From Antedon mediterranea (lineage: Eukaryota > Echinodermata > Crinoidea > Comatulida > Antedonidae), in NCBI RefSeq assembly GCF_964355755.1, contig NC_092671.1, positions 20,674,001 to 20,738,000 of the forward strand: a DNA stretch of 64,000 bases. The letters are read 5' to 3'. Each line of letters starts with the position of its first letter. The first letter of the stretch is position 1. Positions 23,201 to 32,886 of the stretch are shown here, piece after piece. Under the pieces are notes generated by a model, which saw nothing but the letters and a program-made list of their open reading frames with translations, was not told where the DNA came from and searched no databases. Both the position numbers and the translations under genes were made by a program.

Positions 23201-24232
23201 TTGCCAATTCAGTAATAACTAGCGCAAATAGCCGTTTAAAATTTATGTACAGACAATCCAAATATCTTGATTTTGGTAGTAGGAAACTTCTCTCTTCAGC
23301 TCTAATTCAGCCTCTTTTTGACTATGCTTCCCCAGCATGGTATAATGACTCTTCTCAGGTTCACAAACTCAGGCTTCAGACTACTCAAAACAAAATATTC
23401 AGATTTATTACTCAATCAGATTCGAGATCTCATGTTGGTCAATCTGAGCTGAAATCAATCGGATATCTGAACGTCCCAGAAAGAGTTAAGTTCAAATGTT
23501 TATGCAATGTATATAAAATTTTTAATAATTCTGCCCCAATGTATCTAAATAGTAACTTTGTTCGTATTGTTGATTACCACTCTAGAAGGACACGTAGTGC
23601 CACAAATTTATATTTTAGGATTCCAATAATTAAGGGCTGCGAACAAAAAACTTTTTATTACAACTCAATAAAAGCCTGGAACGCTATACCATTATATGTT
23701 AAAAGTAATATTTCATTAGAAAATTTTAAATTGTCACTAAAAAAGCATCTCCTCAATATTTAATTCTCATGTGCAATAAATTATAAAAAGGTTTTAGCAT
23801 AATGCAGTAAATCAATAATTTTCTGTAATCTGTAAATTAAGAATAAATAATATAAATATAATAAGGGTAAAAATCAATTGTAATTTTGTTACTTTAGTGC
23901 AATAAATCAATTTTTGTATATATTTCTTATTATAAATCTTTCTTAAAACTGTAACTTAGGATTACATTTTTGATAAGTGTTAGATAAACTGTTATTTTTA
24001 AACTTTTGTATTTTTATGCTATTTTTTAAGGATTCTTTTGATGTAATTTGTATGTTCTTTATCAGTTCCTTGTTTTTAGGACCCAAGTGGAAATAAGTTT
24101 TTAACTTTTCTTGGCACTCCTAGTAATCAAGGCCTGTGTTTCTGTGCAATTGTTTTTTCTACTTTTTTTGCATTGTTTTTATTGTTTTTTAACCTTGATT
24201 ACTAAATAAAGAAATTCAAAATTCAAAACCCC
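20285..24232 (+). mobile_element. Near-complete CR1-like LINE with one intact long ORF
   Basis: It spans a short 5' leader (from about 20285), the ORF at 20416-23763 and a 3' UTR of about 470 bases ending with AATAAA and AAATTCAAAATTCAAAA near 24200-24230, a short tandem tail like those of CR1/L2 elements. The flanks (20150-20270 and 24790-24890) are both rich in GGGTTACTATTAG words, suggesting insertion into an older repeat. The 5' limit is inferred; no clear target duplication. An undamaged frame suggests recent activity. Confidence 0.85.
20416..23763 (+). CDS. LINE polyprotein: leader + 2A-like motif + PHD finger + AP endonuclease + reverse transcriptase (1,115 aa)
   Basis: In order: residues 1-16 'MILLGLGLVWLLTFGS' form a hydrophobic, signal-peptide-like leader. 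Residues 70-78 'GDIETNPGP' match the 2A consensus D-x-E-x-NPG|P, predicting ribosome skipping between G77 and P78. Residues 83-128 make a C4HC3 PHD-type finger (C83, C86, C99, C102, H107, C110, C125, C128). Residues about 168-375 are an AP endonuclease ('LIHLNARS', 'VTETWL', 'GDFNIN', final 'SDH'). Residues about 620-880 are reverse transcriptase ('NNYRPVSLLS', 'LLDIRKAFDSVDH', 'GVPQGSILGPLLF', 'YADDCAIL'). A LINE C-terminal tail follows. There are no stops or frameshifts, and all catalytic motifs are present. The first ATG is chosen because it alone keeps the leader. CR1-group assignment is from motif style. Confidence 0.93.
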   Translation: MILLGLGLVWLLTFGSLREAPYQGFGSLTDVNKVGLANFQSSQLRNRYGAPCMYYTNHTATFNGTLITAGDIETNPGPVKNPCAVCERPVARNHRYVQCTDCLKDCHLKCGRIDLKQNCSLNWICPRCLILQISPYIMDTEIIDSDNINVPRPENINDIVDLAVFKNKGLHLIHLNARSLLPKLSELKLIAINTKADVICVTETWLHASITDDEIKMNGYSSVRCDRKSDAHGGTLIYIKDSLAFNEVPVTAISNLESVWIDIILPKSKPILIGCVYRPPNQHCFIEDFNTLIGGNEKETIILGDFNINVLDRKNPLTKQYEELLNNHGMDQLIKEPSRITSTSSTLIDHILCNNKDTITHSGILKYGLSDHFITFCIRKKSRAKLNEHKYAEFRSLKNYTPELLNSALSENIDWSNVYNSNDVNIAFKNFHQHLITLIDKIAPMKRIRIKSRTEEWMTGDILSLLRERDRLLKRFTNNKTHLDIYEDYVKIRNLVQISIKNAKADFIKTKILENKAKPKELWRTLKNLGYSNKNISDAKIVLKNGDSTINDPKGIATEFNRFFTHVAQDLRNKLPQQSNQYLPGSSYFKTHYDKKNITKFKLDPVSEEFVEKYLSSLNPNKATGPDNIPARFLKDGATFLKGPLTHIINLSLKTEIVPDQFKIAKVKPIFKKGDRTDTNNYRPVSLLSCTSKILEKAVYVQLARHLEDNDVITDSQSGFREGFSTETCLTHLLDHVKSKMANGFLTGMVLLDIRKAFDSVDHFILCDKLRRIGCDSTKWFRSYLSNRKQFVEIKGGKSKNMAIAHGVPQGSILGPLLFLVYINDVVSSVESKCKVLLYADDCAILYSDRNPNTISAVLSASLNLCNDWLIDNRLTIHPGKTECILLGTKRRLKNVSFQLNALECDIKSTESVRYLGVQIDQQASGNLIANSVITSANSRLKFMYRQSKYLDFGSRKLLSSALIQPLFDYASPAWYNDSSQVHKLRLQTTQNKIFRFITQSDSRSHVGQSELKSIGYLNVPERVKFKCLCNVYKIFNNSAPMYLNSNFVRIVDYHSRRTRSATNLYFRIPIIKGCEQKTFYYNSIKAWNAIPLYVKSNISLENFKLSLKKHLLNI

Positions 24233-24618
24233 TGTTTTTGTATAAATGTATGAATTCCCGTTTCAATTGTAATTTTATCTCCTTGTTTTCCTTTCATGTT
24301 AAAGCTGTTGGTTGTCGTACTCGTAATTCCAAATGTAATCTTCTTTATGTGCCGTATTGTCGTGTTAATGTTACCAAGAATGGATTTATTTCACGTATTT
24401 GTCTTCTTTTTAATAATTGTGTAGTTAAAGATAATTCTATTGATCTCTTTTTTGACCGTTATAATTGTTTTTGTAATAAAATTAGTAAAATTGTATAATT
24501 TTGTATTGTTGGATTTTAAGATTTATATATATATTTATATGTTATAGTTTATTCCATTCTGTAAGGGGCGGGTTTCCCGCTGTTGAATGAGTTTGAATAA
24601 AATTAAAATAAAAAATAA
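24233..24618 (+). pseudogene. 3' end of a second LINE
   Basis: The frame at 24238-24498 reads 'FHVKAVGCRTRNSKCNLLYV' then 'KNGFISRICLLFNNCVV', the typical LINE terminal pattern (RTR...L.VP..R......F..R...LWN). A 3' UTR follows with GTAAGGGGCGGGTTTCCCGC and then TTGAATAAAATTAAAATAAA. Only the last part of the element is left. Confidence 0.6.
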
Positions 24619-25078
24619 CAGCAACTCATAGCAAAAGAATAAAACAGTACGAATAAACAAATTTGGTTGAACTCTAACTTTATTTTATAAACTCAAAAAC
24701 ACTAAATCCTCCCCCACTCCCATTATTATTATTATTAATATTATTTCAAAATACGGCTGCATCATTAGTTTTTGTGACTTTAATCGTATCCCCTATGTGT
24801 TATTATTAGAGTAGTGGGTTATTATTATAGATTTACTTATAAGGTGGGTTACTATTAGAAGAGAGGTTACTGTTAGAAGATTTACAGTATTTTTCACATT
24901 TTTAACTGTTTGAAGATAGAAAAATTATTTACAAATTATACATACAGTATCTATTAAATAGTTTGTGATCTTAAATTAAAAATGTAGTGAAAGTGTCTCC
25001 TTTCTCATTCAAATATATAGATCCACAATGTTTAGCTTCAATTTTTACTTGTTTTATGTCAATAAACTTTAATGTTAC

Positions 25079-25180
25079 CTTTGATTCTTGTAAATGTCTA
25101 GTTCGATTTGTAAGAGGGCTGTAACCTGATTTTCAACAACTCCATCTACCTGCTCTTCCAATATAGCATCTTTAACAGTT
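25079..25180 (-). CDS. ESPL1: Separase exon 4 of those placed
   Basis: This is a 102-bp exon with acceptor ATTATGTAG and donor AAAG|GTAACA, reading 'TVKDAILEEQVDGVVENQ' then 'ALLQIELDIYKNQ'. It matches the vertebrate stretch '[20 protein letters not shown]' in length and position. It enters with one base and leaves with two, and both neighbours agree. Confidence 0.87.
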
Positions 25181-25617
25181 CTACATAATTGATTTAAAAA
25201 CATACAGTAGTATTAAAGGCTCAAAATCAATAATAAAATTAAAGACTTCATATTGAAAATTCATCTATTATTTTTTATTCAGATAACAAACAAACATGCC
25301 AATCCACAAAAACCTTTGTAATGCTTCGGCGGCATAGCTAGCGCGCGACCGATACACAATGCGCCAAACCATCGCTGTACGCGCTACTGTGATGCACGGT
25401 GTATGTTATTTCGACAGGTACCATTTTGACAATAGTTCGTAACCAGATTAGTTAATTTCAAAAAGTAAAATATTGACGGTCCAGACCGAATATAGTGTCC
25501 ATAGTTATAGTATACCAATAATTAACCTATCTACCGGATTTCGTAAAAAAACGCGAAACACGAAGATCTTCGTGGTTGGCAGTCAAGCGTTGTGTTTGGC
25601 AGTCAAAGTGTTAATGA

Positions 25618-25838
25618 GGGTGATCCATCCAGCTATTGCTGATCATTAGGGACCCTCAGAGGTTCACAAGACAAACATAACACAAGATGCTCTACATAAA
25701 CAAAGTCTTATTACAAGTCTTTGGGAGTGGAGTAATTTGGTCCTTAGAAAAAATCCTGACATGTGACGGGACTTGAACCCAGGACCCTTAGAGTGGTAGC
25801 CAAGCATCATAACTAACAAGCCACAACTCCACTCGGCA
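25618..25838 (-). mobile_element. tRNA-derived SINE
   Basis: Read on the minus strand it begins GCCGAGTGGAGTTGTGGCTT, a tRNA-like head. The B box GGTTCAAGTCC lies at 25769-25779 and an A-box-like GTGGCTTGTTAGTTATGA upstream. A unique body follows (CTCCACTCCCAAAGACTTG, TTATGTAGAGCATCTTGTG), then a tail GGTCCCTAATGATCAGC / GCTGGATGGATCACCCTCAT with a CAGC-AATA-GCTG hairpin. The tail is shared with a LINE end at 43310-43380. Part of the body recurs at 38468-38548. It lies in the separase intron between exons 3 and 4. Confidence 0.82.
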
Positions 25839-25887
25839 TGATGTTCCACCATCCATGACTAAGTTATTGTAATTCCCATAATTAACA

Positions 25888-26850
25888 AATAATTATTGTC
25901 CGATTGCTTTAGCCGGTGTTTCCTCTAGGGTTTTTAAGTGCATTTTAGTTGATTTATGCAATGATTCTTTTACTAATGATCGCCAATTTGCTTTTAAACC
26001 TAATCACTCTACAGATATGTATATTTTAATCTTGAAACAGACTGTGGATTATTATAATTGTAACGGCAGTCCTGTGTTTGCATGTTTTTAGATTTTTCCA
26101 TGGCCTTTGATCGTATTTATTATTATAGATTATTTTGTAAACTTATATATTCCTATAATGTGCATATTGACATTGTCCGTGTTCTTGTTTGTTACTATTT
26201 TAATCAAAGATTTTCTGTTAAGTGGGGTATTTGTGTTTCATATGATTTTTCTTTTAGCAATGGTGTTTGGCAGGGAGGGGTTCTTTCACCTTTACTGTAC
26301 AATTCTTATGTTGATGACTTGACTGCAAATATTTCTAATTCTTGATATGGATGTGAAATAAATAATATAAAATTAAATAATTTATGCTATGCAGATGATA
26401 TGGTCCTTCTAGCTCCCTCTATCACTGCACTACAGTACTTTGCTAAGGACCATGATATTTTGTACAATACTAAAAAGACTGTGTATTACTTTTTTTCCTT
26501 CTAATAATTTTAATCCTATTGTTTCCTTGTGTGGCAATCAGCTTAATTTTGTTAGGAATTTTATGTATCTTTGTCATTTGTTATTTTTCAATCTAAGTGA
26601 TAATATCGTGTCATACTGTAACTTTTCGAAGTGTTCTGATTCTGTTAATATAAAGCTATATTCAAATTAATTATTTCAAATCTTATTGTATGAGTTTCTA
26701 CTGTTGTACTCTTTTGTTTAATTTCACTAAGCGAGCTTTTGTAATTCTCTTAAAATGTGTTATAATAATTCTTTACACATGTTGTTGAATATGAGTAAAT
26801 ATTGTACTTAGTGCTTTCTATGTTTGTTAAATTTGGTATTCCCCCTCTTT
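25888..26850 (+). pseudogene. Degenerate LINE reverse transcriptase, plus strand
   Basis: Pieces in order: 'YCPIALAGVSSRVFKCILVD', 'RQFAFKPNHSTDM', then a one-base shift, 'FLDFSMAFDRIYYYRLFCKL', 'NGVWQGGVLSPLLYNSYVDD', a stop, 'LNNLCYADDMVLLAPS', 'SYCMSFYCCTLLFNFTKRAF' and 'MFVKFGIPPLL'. These are the RT palm motifs (NYRPIAL, FLDFSKAFD, G.WQGG.LSP, YADD) and the C-terminal SYC.S.Y region. Several stops and shifts make it a dead copy, truncated at about 26850. Confidence 0.78.
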
Positions 26851-26857
26851 TAAAAAC

Positions 26858-27262
26858 AAAAATTTGGTTTTTGGGATGTTAACAGTTAAACCAATAAATT
26901 GTAGGTTAAAAACAGTATCACATAAGCATATAGTAAATGATTAATGTATATATCATCAATTTGAATTTTACTTCTTGAACTAGTAGGATTTAGAGAATTT
27001 ATGAAAAAAAGAGAAAAGCAGGGAGTGGTGATCCTTGCTGGATACAAACATTTCAGCAAAATGTATATCTACTAGTCTTGTAGTTACATAATTAACTTGT
27101 GCCGATAATTTAGAGTACATTGAAATAATAGTGTTAAAAATTTTACCAATTTTATAAATTAAAAAAATTATGATTAACCGAATCAAATGTTTTTTTAAAG
27201 TCAATGAACGTCATAAAAACTGTTATAAATAAATAGTGTTTATAAAAATATTGTCAATAATA
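26858..27262 (-). pseudogene. Degenerate LINE reverse transcriptase, minus strand
   Basis: The minus-strand frame (27204-26980) reads 'FLIYKIGKIFNTIISMYSKL' and 'SAQVNYVTTRLVDIHFAEMF', matching the palm/fingers segment after the FDSVNH motif of a LINE RT. Further down it reads 'LQFIGLTVNIPKTKFLFLK', the L.VN..KTK..VF motif. It abuts the plus-strand LINE tail-to-tail near 26855. Frameshifted and incomplete. Confidence 0.6.
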
Positions 27263-27638
27263 TGGTAATTTTTCCGAAAACCCACTTAGTTAATATATGC
27301 TGGTGCTTTTCCAGATTTAAGAGATATAAAGTTTGCAATACACCACAAATGTAGTTCGGAAAAGAACTGTTGAGTTTCAATCAATATGCTTCAATCAATT
27401 GTCCTCAGGAGAAGAATGATCAACTTAAATTTGGTTACAAACATGTTTTGGTGAAGACTCTTAACATCATCGGCTAAAGTTTAGACATACGATAGTGACA
27501 AAAACTCAAATATATATTTACTTCAATGGATTTATTGAAGGTCTAAATAACTGTGTAATATAATTGTGTGTGTTAGTTAAAAATAACCTCTAATTAACAC
27601 CATGAAAAAAATCCCATTCATTACAGACAATATAATAC
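27263..27638. other. Intron stretch, nothing recognised
   Basis: AT-rich separase intron 5' (plus coordinate) of exon 3. No ORF above background, no inverted ends, no match to other repeats in the window. Confidence 0.5.
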
Positions 27639-27835
27639 CTTGTTTGGATTTCCTCTTGGCCATTTTTTACACTATCCCTTTTACATTTAATCCACAGTTC
27701 GACAGTAGACTTCAGTACCAGCTCTGTGGTTGACATCAATGCTATGGACTTCTCTAAGCTTGCGATGGCATCACTAAGAAAGCCTGCCTTTCTCTGGCAG
27801 TCAGCAAGTAATTCTAACTTTGTGAAAAGTCGAAT
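27639..27835 (-). CDS. ESPL1: Separase exon 3 of those placed
   Basis: This is a 197-bp exon with acceptor TTTTATAG and donor CAAG|GTATTA, phase 0 in and phase 2 out. The translation begins 'IRLFTKLELLADCQRKAGF' and includes 'LKSTVELWIKCKRDSVKN'. It follows the order of the vertebrate segment 'RCFRLQVESLKKLGKQ...EPVTFWVRVKMDAARAG'. The split codon at the 3' end becomes Arg when joined to the next exon. Confidence 0.9.
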
Positions 27836-28619
27836 CTATAAAACAAAGGACATTAGGTTGTACCTAAACTGTGTCTGGTAATAATTAAGCAATTTGTAAA
27901 TATAATGGTAACATTTTGAACTATTGCATTTTCATTAGAGAGGGCTGTCCTGACCCACTGACCCACATCATTTCAGGTACCCTTTCCCTCTCCCAGAGTG
28001 AAAAGCGAAAGAAAAATTTATCACAACTATATAATTTTGGTCTTTTCAATTCTTGGTAGTTTATTATCCCTGTACTCGAGTGACCCTTTCTGATAAGAGT
28101 CTTTATTTTCTGATGCCCCATATTTGTAAATAATAATATGTATTTTTATATTCATTAGCCACGTTCACATAATATTTTAATTTTATCGTGCTTTCGCATC
28201 GTGATATATCAAGTTAACAGGAAGAGCGTTCACATAAAATTGGACATCATGATATAAGTATGTTAATGAGGTGCACTGATGCGTGAAAGGCCAAACACAC
28301 ATGTTTGGAGCACACGTGGGAAGGGATTGTTGATGTTTTTGTAGTGTGGGCCTCTATGTAGTAGCTAGCCAGCAGGTATTTCATTCTTTAATCGTCTAAC
28401 TACTGTAACTTGATGTACAGTATGATGTCCGAAACGATAGTGGGTTAAACATAAGTAATTTAACTATCTTCAAAGCAAAAAAACTTTTTGAAGCTGGCGG
28501 TCAAAGAAATCAAACCAACAACAATGGTGACTTCTTCCGGTGGGTGGCATTAAATAACCAAGCGCTGATTGGTTAAATTTCGTCTCTGCATATAACGATG
28601 TCTAATATATCATGATAAC
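27836..28619. other. Intron stretch, possible decayed MITE
   Basis: AACGTTCACATAA-like words at 28155 and 28230 and 'atcatgata' words at 28197, 28248 and 28610 hint at a decayed inverted-repeat element, but no clean ends are visible. No coding evidence. Confidence 0.4.
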
Positions 28620-29720
28620 TTCGCAATGGGTTTGGCAAAAATAAGGACTTCAAAGTTATTAATATATTATAAAAGTTATAACCCTTCAAAAATGGTTCCA
28701 AATATAATTTGCCAACTTCAACGGACCATAACTTTTGAATGGATTATCCGATTTCAATCATTTAAATTGCAAAAGTTTGGTTCAGTAAGTTCCTTTTGAT
28801 TAACTGAAAGAAAATGTACCTTCACTAAGTAGGGGAACCTAGTACAGTAGAAGCGCCATGCCAGCTCTTTGAAATTTGTATAACTTTGACGAAAGAAATA
28901 AAAAAACTACTTTTTAATTTTAACTGGCCATATGATAACGTCAAAACATACATGAATTCTTATCTACATTTCAGAAGCTTTCATATTAACTTATAAGTCT
29001 CAAGGTCACCTTTAATTAGGTATCCCAACTTTTTAGAATGTAGTGTATATCGTATTGATATAATTATTTGATTCTTAGGTATAATTTGAAATATGAAAAA
29101 AATTAATAATTAACTATAATTCACTAGGTGAAATTACTGGACCCACATAATGTTGAAATTTTTTGGGTATGATAACGTTATCAAAAACAACGTGAAATTT
29201 GGGATGTAGAAGCGCAGTGATTTAAAAATTGTATAACTTTGACGAAAGAAATGAAAAAACTACTTTTTAACTTCAACTGGGTATATGACACAACATACGA
29301 TAGGCTTAATTTTTATATGAATTCATATCTACTGTACATTTCATCAGCTTCCATAATAAATTATAATCATCAAGGTCAGCTTTAATTCTGAAGAGCTGAG
29401 ATATTCAAATATACGCTAAAGGTGAAATTACACGGCCTACATTATTACATTTTTAGGCGAGATGACTTCATCAAAATGAAAATTATGGCAATTCATGAGA
29501 AAGATAATTGATTGAACAAGCACATACTGAAATTTCAGAAAAAATCGGGCTCAAATAACCGAGATGCGCTCAGTTGAATGTGATAACCTACAAAAAAGAT
29601 AAAAAATCCTAATTTTAAAATTCAAGTTGCCATTTGATGTCACAACATTTTTTTATGTAAAATGTTTACATGAATTTATATCTACAACTCAATGGCTTCC
29701 AGAATCGTGCATTCTGAACA
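28620..29720. repeat. Diverged tandem units of about 360 bp
   Basis: The block ATAACTTTGACGAAAGAAAT / ACTACTTTTTAA / ATGAATTC.TATCTAC / TCAAGGTCA at 28875-29010 recurs at 29225-29380, and a third related block lies at 29540-29700. The word TTAGGTATCCCAA at 29018 is also present at 16434 and 44105. No protein-coding potential. Confidence 0.6.
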
Positions 29721-30191
29721 ATTATTTTCATTTTAAAAATGCCTTTTATTTTTTTACCATTTTCAGCACTTTTGTGCAATTAATGTGTGCACTTCGTCAT
29801 TTTTAACCTGCTCGTATAGCGTTATTTTAAGTCGGAATGGACTCAAATTTGGTGAATGTACTAAGGATGGCAAGTAGAATGCGCTTTGGTAAAAAAATAT
29901 ATATTTTTACGACTTCTAAGTATTGCGCTCGCTTGTGCAGTAAATTTGTTAAACATGCAAATGGCCTAATTCATGTTCTAAATTGATAAAAACTTAATTG
30001 TTCATGGTGTACATGTGTGTTTTTATTTGCTAATATTTTTACCCTTGACCTGAAGTTTATGTATTGAATCTGATTGATATGAGATGAGTTATGAAGATAT
30101 GATTGTTAATGTGATTTTACAAAATTATGTATAAATGACTTCACAGATAAATGATCACGCTGAAAAGCTTATTAGGATTAAAGTCTGTTTA

Positions 30192-30812
30192 CCTGTCGAC
30201 GTTAGTTAACGCTATCAAGTATCATCGTTAATCGGTAAAAGTTCAACGATGTTGAAACTCCTGTCGTCTTTCTCGACGTCATCGTAACGCGAAAAATGAA
30301 TAGAGGACTCCCCTGCCTCTCACAGTGTAGAAGACGTGGGCCTAGGCATGCTACTATCTCTATAATGATGGTTCTTCGTTCTCAGTAGGCCTATCTTAGT
30401 CCAAATAGCATTTTGGACTAGCCTGAAGACTTAGAACTACCTAATATCCCCACGCCCACTTTCTGGAACATCATTTTATAGTCACTTTGGCAAGACTAGG
30501 ACTAGCTTTGACCGCGCCGCGATGCAACAAAAATAAATGTAGTCAGCAGATTTTTGCATCAATTACGTGACGTCATGTGCTGTATATTTAGTGTAGCGAT
30601 ATCGCTATAGTTGAACTGGATTCAACTCTTGCGATTGTCAACGATCGCGACTTGATTACCGTAGATTATTACACTTTTTCCTGTATATCGCTGACGATTT
30701 GTATTGCCGTCGTCAGTTAAAAAATACTTTTTCCTGTAAATCGTTAAAATTTTAATATTTACATAAGAGATCGCCGATTATTGTTAACGATAGCGTTGAA
30801 TAACATCAACAT
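30192..30812. mobile_element. MITE with 'TTAACGCTATC' type inverted ends
   Basis: The left end CGACGTTAGTTAACGCTATC and the right end GATAGCGTTGAATAACATCA are imperfect reverse complements. Inside are further inverted words (GCGATATCGC near 30596). About 620 bp, no ORF. It lies 270 bases from separase exon 2. Confidence 0.6.
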
Positions 30813-31083
30813 GAAAACATGCTTTAGTTAAATTATTTGAAAGATATTGTGAAATTTTGGTGATAATTAACCTTCAACTTTTTCAGTTACACAAAAAAAA
30901 AACTAAGAATAACAATAATAAAGATTTCATACAATAAAATGTGATCATTTTATTCTAAATGATCACCTAATAATGGAGGACAAGATTTTGAGAAGAAACA
31001 AAAAAGTTATCAGTTGAGGGTCGTGCAAAACATTATTCATATGCTGAGAACATAATTAAACAGCCGAGTTAAAATGTGCATAC

Positions 31084-31226
31084 CTCTTGTAAATTATCAA
31101 TGTTCATACACTGTCCTTTGATACACCATTTACGAAGCTGATTACATGCAAGGCTAAGTGGCAATATAGCATCTTTATACCACTCCTGGCGGTAAATCAA
31201 TAGACCTAAATTAAATGCATTGCAAC
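31084..31226 (-). CDS. ESPL1: Separase exon 2 of those placed
   Basis: This is a 143-bp exon with acceptor TCCTACAG and donor GAG|GTATGC. It enters with two bases that complete a Gly codon from the previous exon and leaves in phase 0. The translation 'CNAFNLGLLIYRQEWYKDA' parallels the vertebrate 'TSNLAYSFYSHKLYAEA' TPR-like segment. A hydrophobic helix is followed by a basic turn, as expected in the superhelical arm that binds securin. Confidence 0.9.
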
Positions 31227-31439
31227 CTGTAGGAGAAAATAGACAAATTTAAATGAACTGATGTATGTTATTGTCAGTAAATACAAGTACAGAAACAGTC
31301 TTTATAACGAGACACTATATTACTATAGCATAAGGACCATTTGCATGATGTTTAAATTGTTGTAACTACTGTTTTCCTTCTTGAGTGAGTTATTACTAAT
31401 CAGTACTACCTAATAAATATTATCCTTTGTTTAACTCAC

Positions 31440-32886
31440 CAAGCCAACGATGTTCATTAGTTTGTACACTTCCACCTCTTCCTGAAGAGACTTGTTCGAT
31501 TAGGGAGACATGTTTTTGTAGTACCATAACTACTTTACCAATAATACTCTTTGGCTCCAAACAGTTGTGTTCTATCATTCTTTTCTCATCTAACTGAAAT
31601 ATAAGAATATTGGCCAAAAGATGTAGGACACTCAACTGTCGCTTGACATTCATCTGCTGCTTAGTATGTTTTAGTTTACCAACTTCTTTATTTGATGTCA
31701 TTTTAGAAATAATTACTTGTTGAAATTCTAATATTTTCACATTTGAAATCAGAAAGTCAACAAACACATCTGAAAAATCATCATTGTACAGATTTTTGTC
31801 TTTTGCATCATTGTAGATAGTTGCTATTGTGTACTTTCTGATCATCTCTAATGCTTCTACAAGACTTTCAGCCAAGTGATCGTTCAACATGTTTTTCTCA
31901 AACAGTTTTGTGATAACATTGAGAAAGTTCTTCATTACAACAATAATTCCAGCTACATTTTGTATAATCAGCTTTTGTTGTTTCCCTTCCTGTTTTTTAT
32001 TCACAGTATGGAATTCGAACATAATCAAACATTGAAGAAGCTCCAAAATTGAGTGAAAAACATCAACATTGTAATTCACACCCACTTTTGCTTCATTGAA
32101 CTCTTTCCTAATAAATTCAAGGGTATATTTAGCTTGTGATGTATCATGGAGAAAACTACAGAATTTAACAGTTTGGATTCCAAGACGAATTACAGAACTC
32201 AATTGTTTTTCCAAAAGAGTTTCCTGTTTTGAAAAATGTTTGCTATTTGCTATATGTGTAATTGATCCATTAAAGAATTTAACCAGAATCTTCCATTTCT
32301 CTGTTTGATCCAATTTATAAGAACCCTTTTCAAATTCAGTTCCACTCTTAAGTATCAAATCAACAACATTACTCAGTGGCATATTGGATAATAGAAGAAA
32401 CGACAAAGCTTGTTGTCGAAACTGCAAAACCAAATGGAGTTTAGATGAGTTCTGTTTTGCTTCGGAAATTTCTAATTCAACACAAGCCTTCCATAATAGG
32501 TTGTATGATTGCTTAGCAACAGTGTCATAATCATTTTCAACTGTGTCTTCTTGAAAGTGTTCCGAGTGACATTCTTGCATCTGCTTCAATAGATTTTCTG
32601 AAAATGCCAAACCATCTAGAAATAACCCCTTTTTCAGAATCTGTGACACATTATGAAAAAGGAGTTTCTCCAAGGCTAATGGCGATGTTTTCATCATGTT
32701 TTTGGCAATAAGTAAAGAACTATAGGCAGTGTTGCAAATCACAATGAGGCTAGCTAGCATTGGATTGTTTGGATTGCAGTCAGTCCAGCATTGCACACAT
32801 ACATGTAGCAGCTTCATAGCAAACAACCCATATTTGTTTGCCTTTTCTCTACATCTTTTCTGATTGTGAAGAGGAGCAAGATATGC
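31440..32886 (-). CDS. ESPL1: Separase exon (first confidently placed), N-terminal helical arm
   Basis: This is a 1,447-bp exon of about 482 codons. It starts after TTTCTTTCAG in phase 0 ('AYLAPLHNQKRC') and ends at TTG|GTGAGT in phase 1. The block 'DYDTVAKQSYNLLWKA' followed by 'FRQQALSFLLL' matches the vertebrate 'DYEAVARGSFSLLWKG...LKALSFLVLL' region, which is diagnostic for the separase N-terminal arm. The whole exon reads as amphipathic helices with no enzymatic motif. The open frame continues upstream into intron sequence up to an ATG at 32928, but that stretch is hydrophobic, lies before a good acceptor and is unlikely to be coding. About 60 residues of N-terminus should lie in exons further right. 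Confidence 0.93.

Larger units (their letters stand above)
251..32886 (-). other. ESPL1: Separase (ESPL1-like) gene, 13 coding exons, incomplete at both ends
   Basis: Separase is the CD-clan cysteine protease that cuts cohesin at anaphase onset. Thirteen exons were placed on the minus strand. Each has AG before and GT after it, and the phases agree at all twelve junctions. The joined frame is about 1,859 codons. Conserved blocks occur in the same order as in vertebrate separase: the TPR/ARM-like arm, a cysteine-rich 'CHCSAC' block, an acidic and basic disordered linker with ExxR motifs, and a pre-catalytic helix block. Introns range from about 0.1 to 5.9 kb and are full of transposons. The catalytic domain lies beyond the left edge, and about 60 N-terminal residues are unplaced. 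Recognition is from memory of the family, so exact exon ends rest on splice consensus. Confidence 0.93.

Noticed and set aside
26440-26670. Independent 76-aa host gene
   Set aside because: It carries the post-YADD part of a degenerate LINE RT in the same orientation as the RT pieces upstream.
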